This document shows, one piece after another, positions 6,734-16,500 of a stretch of 64,000 nucleotides of DNA. The number at the start of each line of letters is the position of its first letter. Within the stretch, counting starts at the first letter, position 1. A program made the position numbers and the translations under genes. Origin of the DNA: Comamonadaceae bacterium (GTDB lineage: Bacteria; Pseudomonadota; Gammaproteobacteria; Burkholderiales; Burkholderiaceae_C); contig CANFOS010000007.1 in the NCBI GenBank assembly GCA_947448735.1, positions 62,001-126,000 of the forward strand. Reading direction: 5' to 3'. The notes beneath the pieces were generated by a model that was not told the DNA's origin, ran no database searches, and worked only from the letters and a program-made list of their open reading frames with translations.

Positions 6734-9517
6734 TTAATGGACTTGCAGCACGCTGTCGAACAGTTGGCTGGCGACTTGCAAAACTTTGGCGGCGGCCTGG
6801 TAGGCCTGCTGGTAGCGAATCAGGTCGGCGGCTTCTTTGTCCAGGCTGACGCCAGAGATCTCATCACGGGCCTTGACGGCCTGGTCGTGCACCACCGTCA
6901 GTGCGGTCTGGGCAATGCTGGCCTGGCGGGCAATGTTGCCAATTTCGTTGACCTGGTCAATGTAGCTGTTGGTCAGGGTTTTGTTGCCCACCACGGCCCG
7001 GGTCTCCAGCGCTGCCATGGCGCGGATGTTGTCGTTGTTGCCGATGCCGCCCTGGTTGCCGTCGAGTGTGAAGACGTCGCCGGCCTTGGCTGGGCTGTTC
7101 AAGCTCAGCTGCAAGCCCTGGTAGCTGATAGCGGGGTCGAGCTTGAGGGGGTCAAAGTCGCGCTCGGCCACGATGGTGCCGGTGTTGATGTCGGTGATTT
7201 TGTAGCGGGTGGCGGTGGTGAATTCAACCTTCATCGGCTGGCTTCGCAAAGACTGCTTGGCGTCTACCGCTTGGCCTGCGTAGCCGGCCGAGACACTGGC
7301 CAGACCGGCGCCGGTGACAAACACCAACAGGTCTTCCTTGACCGGTCCATTGATGTAAGCTGCGGCGCGCAAGCCCAGCTTGGCCAGGTCGGACGGTGTT
7401 CCGCTGGTGCCAAAGCCGACCTGAATAGGCGTGCGCACATCGTTGCCGTTGCTGTCTGTCAAGGCTTGGGTCAGGCTGAGCTGTCCCCTGTAGGTGCCAG
7501 AAGTCAGGCCCAGGGCATTGATGCTGCTGGAGCCGGGGATGTTGGTGGCCGCAATGGAGATGTCTTGGCCTTCGGAGCCGCTGAGGTTGGTCAGCACCAG
7601 TTCGCCATTGACCGTGCTGCTGGCCTTGACATTGACACCGGCCGTGTTGTTGATCACGTTCGCCAGGCCGTTGACATGCGTCACGGTGGCAGTGTCGATG
7701 CTGACCCCGTTGATGACCAGTGGCATGCCGAATTTGAAGTCGCCTGGCTGGACCCGGATCTCGTTGCTGGCTGTGGCCGTGACGCCGGTTTGGGCGGTTT
7801 TGGCATTGATCCAGCTGGCCACTGCATCGGCTTGCAAGGTGGTGCCGGCTGCCGGGTCGGCCAAAGCGCCCAGATTGACGCCATTAAGAACCAGGGCGTT
7901 GGCGTCGAGACCGGTGCTGCTGGCCGACATGCGGCCGCCCTGCAGCACAGCCGGAAAAGCCTTGCTGCCCGAAATTTGGTCTTTGCTGTTGTAGACCGGC
8001 TGCAGCTGCACCTTGGCCTGCGCCCCGTAGAACACGTTCATGCCTTTGTAACCAGCGCTGCCAGACTCGTTGAGATAGCTGTCGCTGTAACTGGCACCAG
8101 CTGCAAAACCGTTATCGGTTCTCAGCAGTGCGCCCTGCAGTGTTGCGTCGCTGGTCAGGGATTGGCCCAGCACGTGACGTCCGTCGCGGGTCAACACTTG
8201 CAGCTGCTGGCCAGGCTGCAGATCGTTCAGAAAAATGCTGACGTCTTGCAGGCCGTTTGCAACTGTGGCCACGCCTGTCAGCGGCAGCGAGCTGGAGACC
8301 TTGACGGTGCGGGCTGCGCTCGGATGGGGGTTGTTGACCAGGGCATCGGCCAACATGGCCGGGCCGTCCGCTGCATGGGCGGTGGGGCCTGGCGCTGCGC
8401 TGTAGCTGACACTGGCGTTGGTCGTGCTGGTGTTGTTGGCCGCTGTGATGACCCGAAACTGCGCTGCTGCTGCGACCCGCAAGGGGTCGTCAAAGGCCAC
8501 CCGCACAGAGCCCGCACTGTTGACTGCTGGGTCAACCTTGAACAGAGCCTGGCCGACCTGGCCATAGGCGTCGATGCCTTGCTGCTGGATGGCGTTGGTT
8601 TCATTGACAAAAACCCGCGCCAGAGAGTCCAGGGTGTTGCGTGAGCTGCCCAGAACCTGTTCGCGAAAGGTGGTCAACCCGGCCAAGCTGCCGCTGGTGA
8701 TGCCTGACAGGGTGGACGGGCTGCCGTAAGGGTCCAGCACCAACGCGACTTTTTCGGGCGAGCCGGCGTTGTAGTTGGCGGCAATACGGGTCGCATTGTT
8801 GCCATTGACCACCACGTCCTGGGTCAGGGTCGAGCCCAGGCTGACAGTCACTGTGCCATTGACGCTGAAGCCGGTGTTGATGCGGGCAAAAGACGACAAC
8901 TGTTTGAGCAAGAGGTCGCGTTGGTCGAGCAGGTCAGGCGGCTGCGCTTGCTCGGTGCGCTGTTTGGTCAACTGGCCGTTGACCAGCGCCAGTTGTGCGG
9001 TCAGGGTGTTGATCTGGCCCACAGCGCTTTCGACCAGGTTTTGGGTCTCACCCTGCACCAGGTCGAGCTGCGCCGAGAGTTGCCCGAAGCGATCGGCAAT
9101 GCCTTGGGCATCGCGGATGAAGTTGCTTCGCAAAACTGTCGACGAGGCGTCAGAAGACAGCTGGCTGGCCGATGAGAAAAACTGGTCCAGGGCGGAGTTC
9201 AGCCCCATGGTTTGGCCGCCCATGATGTCAACCACCCGGTTGGCGTAATTGACCATCGGCTCCTGGCTGGCCAGGTCGCTGCCGCTGTTGCGCAGGTTTG
9301 CCTCGATGAATGCGTTGTACTGGCGCGTGATCCGGTCAACCGCAACGCCCGAACCCAAAAACACCGACCCTACCGGGGTCACCGGCAGGGCGGACAGCGA
9401 AACATCCTGGCGCGAGTAGCCGTCGGTGGCGACGTTGGCAATGTTGTTACTGACCGTGGTCAGGGCCTGCTGATAGGCGCTGACAGCATTGCCAGCAATG
9501 CCGGCCATATCACTCAT
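6734..9517 (-). CDS. flgK: Hook-filament junction protein 1 (HAP1), enlarged
   Basis: 927 aa, well above the roughly 550 aa of enterobacterial FlgK. The N-terminus (NAVSAYQQALTTVSNNIANV, then GYSRQDVSLSA) and the C-terminus (EAADLIRYQQAYQAAAKVLQ) are canonical rod/hook/HAP end domains. The extra length is in the middle, where Thr/Asn/Ser-rich beta segments resemble the flagellin-hook insert domains found in long hook proteins (for example VNGELVLTNLSGSEGQDIS). The start overlaps the end of flgJ by 8 bp, showing translational coupling. The enlarged FlgK parallels the enlarged FlgE in the same operon. Confidence 0.96.
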   Translation of the reverse strand: MSDMAGIAGNAVSAYQQALTTVSNNIANVATDGYSRQDVSLSALPVTPVGSVFLGSGVAVDRITRQYNAFIEANLRNSGSDLASQEPMVNYANRVVDIMGGQTMGLNSALDQFFSSASQLSSDASSTVLRSNFIRDAQGIADRFGQLSAQLDLVQGETQNLVESAVGQINTLTAQLALVNGQLTKQRTEQAQPPDLLDQRDLLLKQLSSFARINTGFSVNGTVTVSLGSTLTQDVVVNGNNATRIAANYNAGSPEKVALVLDPYGSPSTLSGITSGSLAGLTTFREQVLGSSRNTLDSLARVFVNETNAIQQQGIDAYGQVGQALFKVDPAVNSAGSVRVAFDDPLRVAAAAQFRVITAANNTSTTNASVSYSAAPGPTAHAADGPAMLADALVNNPHPSAARTVKVSSSLPLTGVATVANGLQDVSIFLNDLQPGQQLQVLTRDGRHVLGQSLTSDATLQGALLRTDNGFAAGASYSDSYLNESGSAGYKGMNVFYGAQAKVQLQPVYNSKDQISGSKAFPAVLQGGRMSASSTGLDANALVLNGVNLGALADPAAGTTLQADAVASWINAKTAQTGVTATASNEIRVQPGDFKFGMPLVINGVSIDTATVTHVNGLANVINNTAGVNVKASSTVNGELVLTNLSGSEGQDISIAATNIPGSSSINALGLTSGTYRGQLSLTQALTDSNGNDVRTPIQVGFGTSGTPSDLAKLGLRAAAYINGPVKEDLLVFVTGAGLASVSAGYAGQAVDAKQSLRSQPMKVEFTTATRYKITDINTGTIVAERDFDPLKLDPAISYQGLQLSLNSPAKAGDVFTLDGNQGGIGNNDNIRAMAALETRAVVGNKTLTNSYIDQVNEIGNIARQASIAQTALTVVHDQAVKARDEISGVSLDKEAADLIRYQQAYQAAAKVLQVASQLFDSVLQVH

Positions 9518-10022
9518 AACGCAGGCCTTTCAGTGACATGGGCCCGTCGCGGCGTGGCAAGGGCGCAAGCACGGGGGTGGCCGGTTGCAGCGACATCGCG
9601 CTGGCAGGGGCCGGTTGCAGCGTCATGGGGCCGCGTGCTTTGAGCAGCTCGGCGGTAGCTGCCGGGCTTGCGGGGTCATTGGCAGAGGCGGTGCTGTTGG
9701 GCATGTGCTTGACCAGCAGATCGGCCAGACCCAGGCTGTTGCGTTTGGCCATGGCCATAGAAATTTCTTTGTCAAACATGGCTTCAAACGTGTCTTTGCC
9801 GGAAGACTCGTTGAGATCGCTTTTGACGCTCGCCTCACGCATGGACTTGAGCATCATCTGCAAAAACATGGCCTCAAACTGCTGCGCGGTTTCTCGGGTG
9901 GCGGCTTTGGCGTCGCTGCGGGCCTGCCCTTTGAGCTTGCCCAGGCCACTGAAATCGTGGTAGCCGCCGGTCAGGAGCTCAGCGCTGGCCGGCGCTTGTA
10001 GGGTATTTGACAAAGCGTCCAT
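9510..10022 (-). CDS. flgJ: Rod-cap / rod-assembly protein, single-domain FlgJ
   Basis: 170 aa. Only the N-terminal rod-binding domain is present (QQFEAMFLQMMLKSMREASV, then ESSGKDTFEAMFDKEISMAM and LGLADLLVKHM). The C-terminal glucosaminidase domain found in the roughly 316-aa enterobacterial FlgJ is absent; the protein ends in a Pro/Ala/Leu-rich tail. Another enzyme must therefore open the peptidoglycan for the rod. The LysM/transglycosylase-like gene at 18710-19798 is the obvious candidate. The gene overlaps flgK and follows flgI by 11 bp. Confidence 0.94.
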   Translation of the reverse strand: MDALSNTLQAPASAELLTGGYHDFSGLGKLKGQARSDAKAATRETAQQFEAMFLQMMLKSMREASVKSDLNESSGKDTFEAMFDKEISMAMAKRNSLGLADLLVKHMPNSTASANDPASPAATAELLKARGPMTLQPAPASAMSLQPATPVLAPLPRRDGPMSLKGLRYE

Positions 10023-10033
10023 GTTGTTGAGCT

Positions 10034-11167
10034 CTAGATGACCAGCAACTCGGCCCGCAGACTGCCGGAGCTTTTGAGGGCTTCGAGAATAGCGATCAAG
10101 GCCGATGTGGTGGCGCCCACCTGGTTCACGGCATCGACAATTTGGCGTAAATCAACCCCGGGCTGGAACAGGAACATCGGTTTGTTCGGCTCGCTGATCT
10201 TGATCTCTGTGGTGTTTTGCATCGCAGCGGTGGTGCCCTGGGAGAGCATGTTGGGTTGCGACACCTCGTTGGTCACGGCCACCGACACACTGATACTGCC
10301 GTGGTTGACTGCCGCCGCCGTGACGCGCACATTGCGGCTGATGACGACGGTACCGGTACGGGCGTTGATCACCACACGCGCGGGTGGCTCTCCGGGTTGA
10401 ACATCGATGTTTTCAATCAGGCTGACAAAGTTCACGCGTTGGCTGGGGTCCAGGGGCGCGCGCACAACAATTGACACCGAGTCAAGTGCGCGGGCCACAT
10501 CCGAACCAAATTGGGCGTTGATGGCCTGGGTGATGCTGGAGGCGGTGGTGTAGTCGCTCTCACGCAGGTTGAACAAGATGTTGTCGGATTTGTCAAAAGG
10601 GTTGTCGACCACTTTTTCGACCGTCGCCCCGCCTGGAATGCGTGAGGCGGTGGTCACGCCGGTCGACACGCTGGAGCCGGCAGCGCCAGCGCTGACACTG
10701 GTGGACATCAAGGCGCCCTGGGCCAGCGCGTAAATTCCGCCGTCAGCACCGCGCAAGCTGGTCAGCAGCAAATTGCCGCCGCGAAGGCTGGTGGCTTTAC
10801 CGATCGCAGAGACATTGATGTCAATCCGTTGGCCCGGCTTGGCCATGCCGGGAAGCTCGGCGGTGATGATCACAGCCGCGACGTTTTTAAGGTCGACCTT
10901 GGCGCCACTGCCGGCGGCCTCAAAGTCTGTCAGCGGGTTTTCGGAGTCCACGCCCAAACGGTTGAGCAGGGTTTTCATGCTTTGGGTGGTGAACGACAGG
11001 TCAGTGCCATCGCCCGTGCCTTGCAAACCCACCACCAGCCCGTAGCCGATCAACTGGTTGCCGCGGTTGGCGGCAATGCTGACCAGGTCCTTGATGCGGT
11101 CAGCCTGAGCTGTGGGCGCTCCCACGAGAACAAGCAGCAGGGCCAGGATTTTGATGAGTTTATTCAT
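10034..11167 (-). CDS. flgI: Flagellar P-ring protein
   Basis: 377 aa, standard length. A Sec signal peptide (MNKLIKILALLLVLVGAPTAQA, split here only by the cleavage after AQA) leads to the conserved DRIKDLVSIAANRGNQLIGY and GLVVGLQGTGDG of mature FlgI. It assembles around the rod in the peptidoglycan layer, with FlgA as its chaperone. It lies between flgH (21 bp) and flgJ (11 bp). Confidence 0.98.
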   Translation of the reverse strand: MNKLIKILALLLVLVGAPTAQADRIKDLVSIAANRGNQLIGYGLVVGLQGTGDGTDLSFTTQSMKTLLNRLGVDSENPLTDFEAAGSGAKVDLKNVAAVIITAELPGMAKPGQRIDINVSAIGKATSLRGGNLLLTSLRGADGGIYALAQGALMSTSVSAGAAGSSVSTGVTTASRIPGGATVEKVVDNPFDKSDNILFNLRESDYTTASSITQAINAQFGSDVARALDSVSIVVRAPLDPSQRVNFVSLIENIDVQPGEPPARVVINARTGTVVISRNVRVTAAAVNHGSISVSVAVTNEVSQPNMLSQGTTAAMQNTTEIKISEPNKPMFLFQPGVDLRQIVDAVNQVGATTSALIAILEALKSSGSLRAELLVI

Positions 11168-11188
11168 AGCGGTCAGGTGGGTATGGCG

Positions 11189-11860
11189 TTAAAACGGCCA
11201 GGCTTTGAGCAAGAAGCTGGTGCCCCAGCCGGCGCGGGTGGCAGCGGCCATGTCGCCGGTGCCGCGGTAGGTGATTTGGGCATTGGCCAAACGCCGTGAT
11301 TGAACGGTGTTGTTCGGCGCAATGTCTTCGGAGCGCACGATGCCGCCCACCTGAATAATTTCTGAGCCTTCGCTCAAGGCCAGTTGCTTTTCGCCGCGCA
11401 GCACCAGGTTGCCGTTGCTCATCACTTCGACGACTGACACGGCAATAGAGCCCGTCAAGCTGGCGGTTTGGTCAGCCTTGCCGACGCCCTCATTTTTGAT
11501 GTTGTTACCCACCGAGGTAGAGCCACCCTTGATGATTCCGTTCAGGAAGGTGGGCGCCAGGGAAGGAATGTCGTTGCTGGCTGACCGGCTGACCGTTCCA
11601 TTTTGCGTGCGGGCGGCTTGGGTTGATTCGTTGAGCAAGACGGTGATCACGTCACCGATCTGGAAGCTGCGACCACGGCCAAAAAAGCGCTCGCTTTGCT
11701 GGCCGTTGTAAATCGAACCTGTGGCGACCGCTGGCACCTTTTGTTCCACCGGAAAAACGGGTGCAAACCCGCTGGAATGGGTAAGCGGCTGGGGCGGCAG
11801 CACAGAACAGGCGCTGCAGGCGGCTGCCAAGACAGGGATCAAGAGTTGTTTCATGCTCAA
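11189..11860 (-). CDS. flgH: Flagellar L-ring lipoprotein
   Basis: 223 aa. A lipoprotein signal peptide with cysteines at residues 15 and 18 (LAAACSAC) allows outer-membrane anchoring; which cysteine is lipidated is uncertain. Conserved FlgH segments follow: GSIYNGQQSERFFGRGRSFQ, then DVITVLLNE, and GNLVLRGEKQLALSEG. It forms the outer-membrane bushing of the rod. FlgP and FlgT, encoded at 23.5-25.2 kb, probably surround or underlie this ring. Confidence 0.97.
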   Translation of the reverse strand: MSMKQLLIPVLAAACSACSVLPPQPLTHSSGFAPVFPVEQKVPAVATGSIYNGQQSERFFGRGRSFQIGDVITVLLNESTQAARTQNGTVSRSASNDIPSLAPTFLNGIIKGGSTSVGNNIKNEGVGKADQTASLTGSIAVSVVEVMSNGNLVLRGEKQLALSEGSEIIQVGGIVRSEDIAPNNTVQSRRLANAQITYRGTGDMAAATRAGWGTSFLLKAWPF

Positions 11861-11867
11861 TCATCCC

Positions 11868-12650
11868 TTACAGGTTTTGGTTCAGGTATTTCAGCATGCC
11901 GTCGACCGCAGAGATGGCTTTGGAGTTGATCTCATAAGCGCGCTGGGTTTCGATCATGTTGACCATCTCTTCCACCACGTTGACGTTAGACGCCTCCAGC
12001 GTGCCTTGTATCAAGGTGCCAGCGCCGCCAACGCCGGGTTGCAGCACCTGGGCGACGCCGCTGGCTGGCGTTTCTTTCATCAGGTTTTGACCCATGGACT
12101 GCAAGCCTGCCGGGTTCACAAAACGGGCCAGTTGCACTCGACCCAGGACTTGCTGGCCACCGGTGGACAACTCCACCGAAACGGTGCCGTCGCGACCAAA
12201 GGTGACGCTGGAGGCCGTGGGTGGAATGGTGATGGCGGGCTGAAGTGGCGCGCCCCCAGAGGTGACCAGTTGACCGGTGGCCGAGACCTTGAAGTTGCCG
12301 TCCCTGGTGTAAGCCAGCGTGCCATTGGCCTGCAAGATCTGAAAGTGGCCGTCACCGGAAATCGCCAAGTCCAGCGGATTTTGGCTGTTCACCATATTGC
12401 CCTGAATTTGGAGCTTTTCTGTGGCGACGACCCGCACACCGGTACCCAGCATCAGACCGGTTGGGGCCTGTGTGTTGGTTCCTGTCTGGCCGCCCGCCTG
12501 GCGGATGTTTTGGTACAAAAGATCTTCGAACACGGCGCGGTCGCGCTTGAAACCGGTGGTGTTGACGTTTGCCAAGTTGTTCGAAATCACGTTCATACGC
12601 GTCTGCTGCGCGTCCAGGCCGGTTTTCGCGACCCACATTGATGCATCCAT
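11868..12650 (-). CDS. flgG: Distal rod protein
   Basis: 260 aa, exactly the usual size. The N-terminus MDASMWVAKTGLDAQQTRMN and the NNLANVNTTGFKRDRAVFED segment are diagnostic of FlgG, as is the C-terminus VNMIETQRAYEINSKAIS. A clear Shine-Dalgarno (AAGGAG) precedes the ATG. The 88-bp gap to flgF, the largest in this operon, holds a hairpin. Confidence 0.98.
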   Translation of the reverse strand: MDASMWVAKTGLDAQQTRMNVISNNLANVNTTGFKRDRAVFEDLLYQNIRQAGGQTGTNTQAPTGLMLGTGVRVVATEKLQIQGNMVNSQNPLDLAISGDGHFQILQANGTLAYTRDGNFKVSATGQLVTSGGAPLQPAITIPPTASSVTFGRDGTVSVELSTGGQQVLGRVQLARFVNPAGLQSMGQNLMKETPASGVAQVLQPGVGGAGTLIQGTLEASNVNVVEEMVNMIETQRAYEINSKAISAVDGMLKYLNQNL

Positions 12651-12672
12651 ACTTAGCTCCTTTAATCAGTTG

Positions 12673-12694
12673 GGACAGCGCTAAAAAGCTGTCC
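12673..12694 (-). other. Hairpin between flgF and flgG
   Basis: A perfect 7-bp inverted repeat (GGACAGC / GCTGTCC) with an 8-nt loop lies in the flgF-flgG gap, upstream of the flgG ribosome-binding site. There is no T-run after it, so it is not a classical terminator. It could be an mRNA processing or stability element. Confidence 0.4.
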
Positions 12695-12738
12695 GCAAGG
12701 TTGTTTGTTTCAATTCAGGGCAGGGTGGGCGCGTTCGA

Positions 12739-13503
12739 TCAACTTGACTTCATCATGGTTGCACCAGATTCGTCATTTGTCTTGGCTTCTTTAATCATGT
12801 TGATCTGCTGCTCGAAAGAGCGACTCTGCTCGATCAGCTTGACCATCACGGCCATTGCGTTGACGTTGCTGCCCTCCAATCCGCCGGCGGTCAGACCTGG
12901 CAAAACGGGGCCTGGCGCGATGTCTTGACCGGCGGGTGCGCCAGCAACTTGAAATAAGCCATCGGTGCGGCGCTGCAGTTTTGTCTGGCTGGCATCCCTG
13001 AGCAGCAAGTTGCCCAACAGAACGGGAGGCACGTTGGTGGTGGCCACCGGGTCGGTGCCAAACACCGAACCATCGGACTGAATTGTCAGGTTGACCCCGG
13101 GCGGGGCGGTGATCACTGCGCCACCCCGGCCGCGCACCGGATGGCCGTTGCCATTTTCGAGGGTGCCGTTGGACCTCAACCTCAAATCGCCGCGCCGGGT
13201 AAAGGCGAGCTCACCGTTGGGCGCACTGACGCCCAACACGGTGCTGTCGTTCAGGGCGATGTCGAGCTTGTTGCCGGTCGCGATCATCTCGCCGGGCCGC
13301 ATATTGATGTAGTCCTCGCTGACGGCCTTGGGCTGTGCCCGGGTCGACAGGCCTGCGCCATTGAAACTGGTGGCACGCTGGGCCGCTTCGAAGCTGCTCT
13401 TGAAGCCAACGGTGGTGATATTCGCCAGCTCGTTGATCGACATTTGCGAGGCGACGCGCTGCTCGTTGATGGCAGCGACAGCATTAAAGGCTAAGCGGTC
13501 CAT
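12739..13503 (-). CDS. flgF: Proximal rod protein
   Basis: 254 aa, standard length. It has the flagellar rod N-terminal domain (NEQRVASQMSINELANITTV, then GFKSSFEAAQRA) and the rod/hook C-terminal helix (LEGSNVNAMAVMVKLIEQSR, then SFEQQINMIK). The N-terminus lacks the very common MDxx(I/M)Y start but the rest is typical. It lies 11 bp after flgE. Confidence 0.95.
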   Translation of the reverse strand: MDRLAFNAVAAINEQRVASQMSINELANITTVGFKSSFEAAQRATSFNGAGLSTRAQPKAVSEDYINMRPGEMIATGNKLDIALNDSTVLGVSAPNGELAFTRRGDLRLRSNGTLENGNGHPVRGRGGAVITAPPGVNLTIQSDGSVFGTDPVATTNVPPVLLGNLLLRDASQTKLQRRTDGLFQVAGAPAGQDIAPGPVLPGLTAGGLEGSNVNAMAVMVKLIEQSRSFEQQINMIKEAKTNDESGATMMKSS

Positions 13504-13514
13504 GGTTCAGCTTT

Positions 13515-16500
13515 CTATGAACGCAGGTTGATGATGGCCGAGGTCATGGTGGAACTGGTCTCAATCGCTTTGGCATTGGCCTGAAAATTCCGTTGTGCGG
13601 TGATCAGGTCAACCAGCTCTTGTGTCAAGTCAACGTTGGCACGCTCGGTGGCGCCGGCTCGTAAGGTTCCGAAGCCTGCGCTGCCGGCGGTGCCCAGTTG
13701 CGGTTTGCCTGAAGCAGCCGATGCCAGAAAGCTGGAGTCACCCATCTGGCGCAAACCAGCCGGGCTGGAAAAGTTGGTCAGCAAAATCTTGGCCAGCGAC
13801 TTTTGGTTGCCGTTGGAAAACGATGCGCTGACCAAGCCGTCGTTGCCAATCGTCACGCCGACCAGCGAGCCTTCGGGCGCGCCGTCTTGCGACTGAGACA
13901 AGACCGCAAATGGCGAGGTGAACTGGGTCGAAGCGGCGTAGTCCACGTTAATGGTCAAAGCACCCTTACCACCTGCGAGGTAAACGGTTTCAAGCTGGGT
14001 TCCCTTGATGGGGGAAAACAACTTACCGGCCGTGTTGAAGGTCAGCTCGCCTTTGTCCAGATAAATGGGTGACCATGCGGGCAGGTTGGTAAAGCCGTCG
14101 CCGTTGGTGGTTTCCTTGCCGTCTTTGTCGATGTACTTGGGTTGCAGGGCACCGCCGACCAGGTCTTTGTGCTGGCTCGGTTTGATCCAGGTCGAGGTTG
14201 AACCGCGGCCGGCTTCGACCTGATCCAGGCCCCAGTTGCTGCTGCCAGAAATTTTGATGAAGGAGTCGGCGCCTTTGGTGCCAGTGGTGAACTTGAAGTT
14301 GTTGTTGGCGTAGTCATAGGTGACTTTCACCCCATTGACAGTGGAGGGTGAGTCACCGTTCGCACTGGCCAGGGAGTTGATGCCTTTTTGCAGTTCACGC
14401 ATAAAAGACTCCAACGAGTAGGTCGGGCTTGGCGGAATCACCACGTTGCCTTTGATGCCGTCCACCGTCACCACAAAAGAGTTGTTGGTTGAATCGACGG
14501 CAAAGTTGTTGCCCACGTTGACGGTGGGCGGCTTGCCGATGGCCACTGCTGGGCTCGAGGCGATGCCGCGGGTTGCCAGGCTCGAGGTGTCAACTTTGGA
14601 TGTGCTGAAACCCATCAAAGATGACCCAGAAGCAGACACGTCGCTGATTTCTATCGAAGAACCGTCGCCGGTGGTGCCCGAATTCACAGTGAAGGACTTG
14701 CTGACGGCATCGTAATTGACCTGAATGCCGTACCGTTGATCGGTGAGGGATCGAAGCGGATTTTTGCTGTTGGGCAACATCTTGAGGCCAGACAAGCCAT
14801 CGCTTCCCAGCGTGACGGGAATCGTGCCCAAGTTCAAAATGGTGTTGGGTGAGCTGCCGGAGGCCAGCGTGAGGACGTTGGCGCCAGCATTGGTGCTGTC
14901 GGTGAATTTGAAGCTTTGGGTGTTGTAGTCGTAAGTGACCGTCATGGGCGACGTGGCCAAGCCAGCGCTCAAGATGCTGCTGGAACCTGTTGTGACGCCA
15001 TTTTCAGTGTGTGCAGCCACGGTGGTGGGTGAAACACCTGCGCTGGTCGTGAGCCCGGCATTGATGTTGTTCAGCACCACGCTGGCCGCGGCAGAGACGC
15101 CGCCGGTGAGCGTTGGCGTGATGGGGTCCCGGCTTGCCAATGTCTGGTTGTAGACCAGAATCAGCTGCGCAGAGTTGGCCGGGTCAATCTGAATGTCGGT
15201 GATGCCGGCTGCTGTTGCCGCCGCGCCGGCCAGCATGGCCTCTTTGTTGGCAACAATCAGGGAGGCGGTTTGAGCCGCTGTGTTGCCCGAGGCGGAGCCC
15301 GGAACGGCGACGCCCATGAAGTTGGTGGCGCCTGTGCTCAGGCCAGACAGCGCAACGCTTTGTTTGGGGAATTGATGGTAGGTCAGAACGACAGAGGTTC
15401 CGTCGAACCCGAGCGCAATGTCTTCCAGACCGGGGTTGGCAGCGATGATGTCGGCTTTGTCGGCCACAATGCGGCCAGATGTGGTGGCTGCTGTGTCGCC
15501 AGAGGCAGAATTGGCGATGGTATGACCCATGAACGACGCGGCGCCAGTGGCAATACCTGAAATACTGACCAGTTGGCGGGCATGACCGCCGAGCACGGAG
15601 TTATTGACCTGGGTCTGGATGACCTTGGTCAGCTCCTCGACGCTCACATTGCTTTCATCGGCAAAACCTGAGAGTGTGATTTCAGCCTTGATGGGCGCGC
15701 CGTTTTGAACGCGTGAGTCTGTCAGGGTAAAAACTTTGTCTGGATTCACGCCAGCTGAGGCGGTGCTGAAGTTGAAATTGGTCTCGTCACCGAACTTGCG
15801 GTTCAGGTATTTGGTGGCTTCGTTGGCCAGTGCGGCGCCGGTCAGAACCGACGTCGAGTCCTTTAAGTAGCTCAGATCGACGGTCACGGGCGCTGTGGAA
15901 CCATCAATATTGACCGTGAAAAGATTGCTCAGGTCAATCGGCGTGGGCAGGCTTTTCAAGCCGGCAAAGGTGTTGGTGCCGCCCGACAGGTCGACGGTCG
16001 AGCCGAGACCAGAAATGCTGGCGGGGACGGAGGTCCGCTTGTCGGTCAACTCGTTCAGGGAAATCAGCTGTGTTTTTGCGGTGGTGAGCTCGTCTTTGAC
16101 ATCTTTGTAGGACTTGATCCGGCCGTATTGGTCGACGTATTGCAGATCGCCATTGACGTCAGTCGATTGAGCCAAGGCTGCTGACACTTCGTCATCGCCC
16201 ACAAAGACATGGGTTTGCCACTTGTTGAACGGGCTGCTTTGGTTGGCATTTTTCGTTTTCGAGTAATAAATGGTGGCCAGGTAGCCGTTGCCCCCGTTGT
16301 CGTAAACGGTGAAGGCGGTGGACTTGTTAAAGGTGGCTGGGTTGGTCCGGCTGAAGGGCTCGGTGATCACGCTGGCGTCAGCCGGGAAGTTCAAGCCCAG
16401 TGAGACTTTGGAGGTTTGCCGTGCCTCGCCCGAGGTTTTTTGTGGAATCGTCAAAACCACCCGGTCGTTCACGTTGGCGCTGCCGGTGGAGTCCACCGTC

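Noticed and set aside
6620..8644. 674-codon open frame on the plus strand opposite flgK
   Set aside because: It lies antisense to a clear flgK, its composition is Gly/Val/Ala/Gln-rich without any recognisable motif, and it has no ribosome-binding site. It is a shadow of codon bias in flgK.
11721..12641. 306-codon plus-strand frame opposite flgH and flgG
   Set aside because: It is fully antisense to two well-supported flagellar genes and has no recognisable domain.
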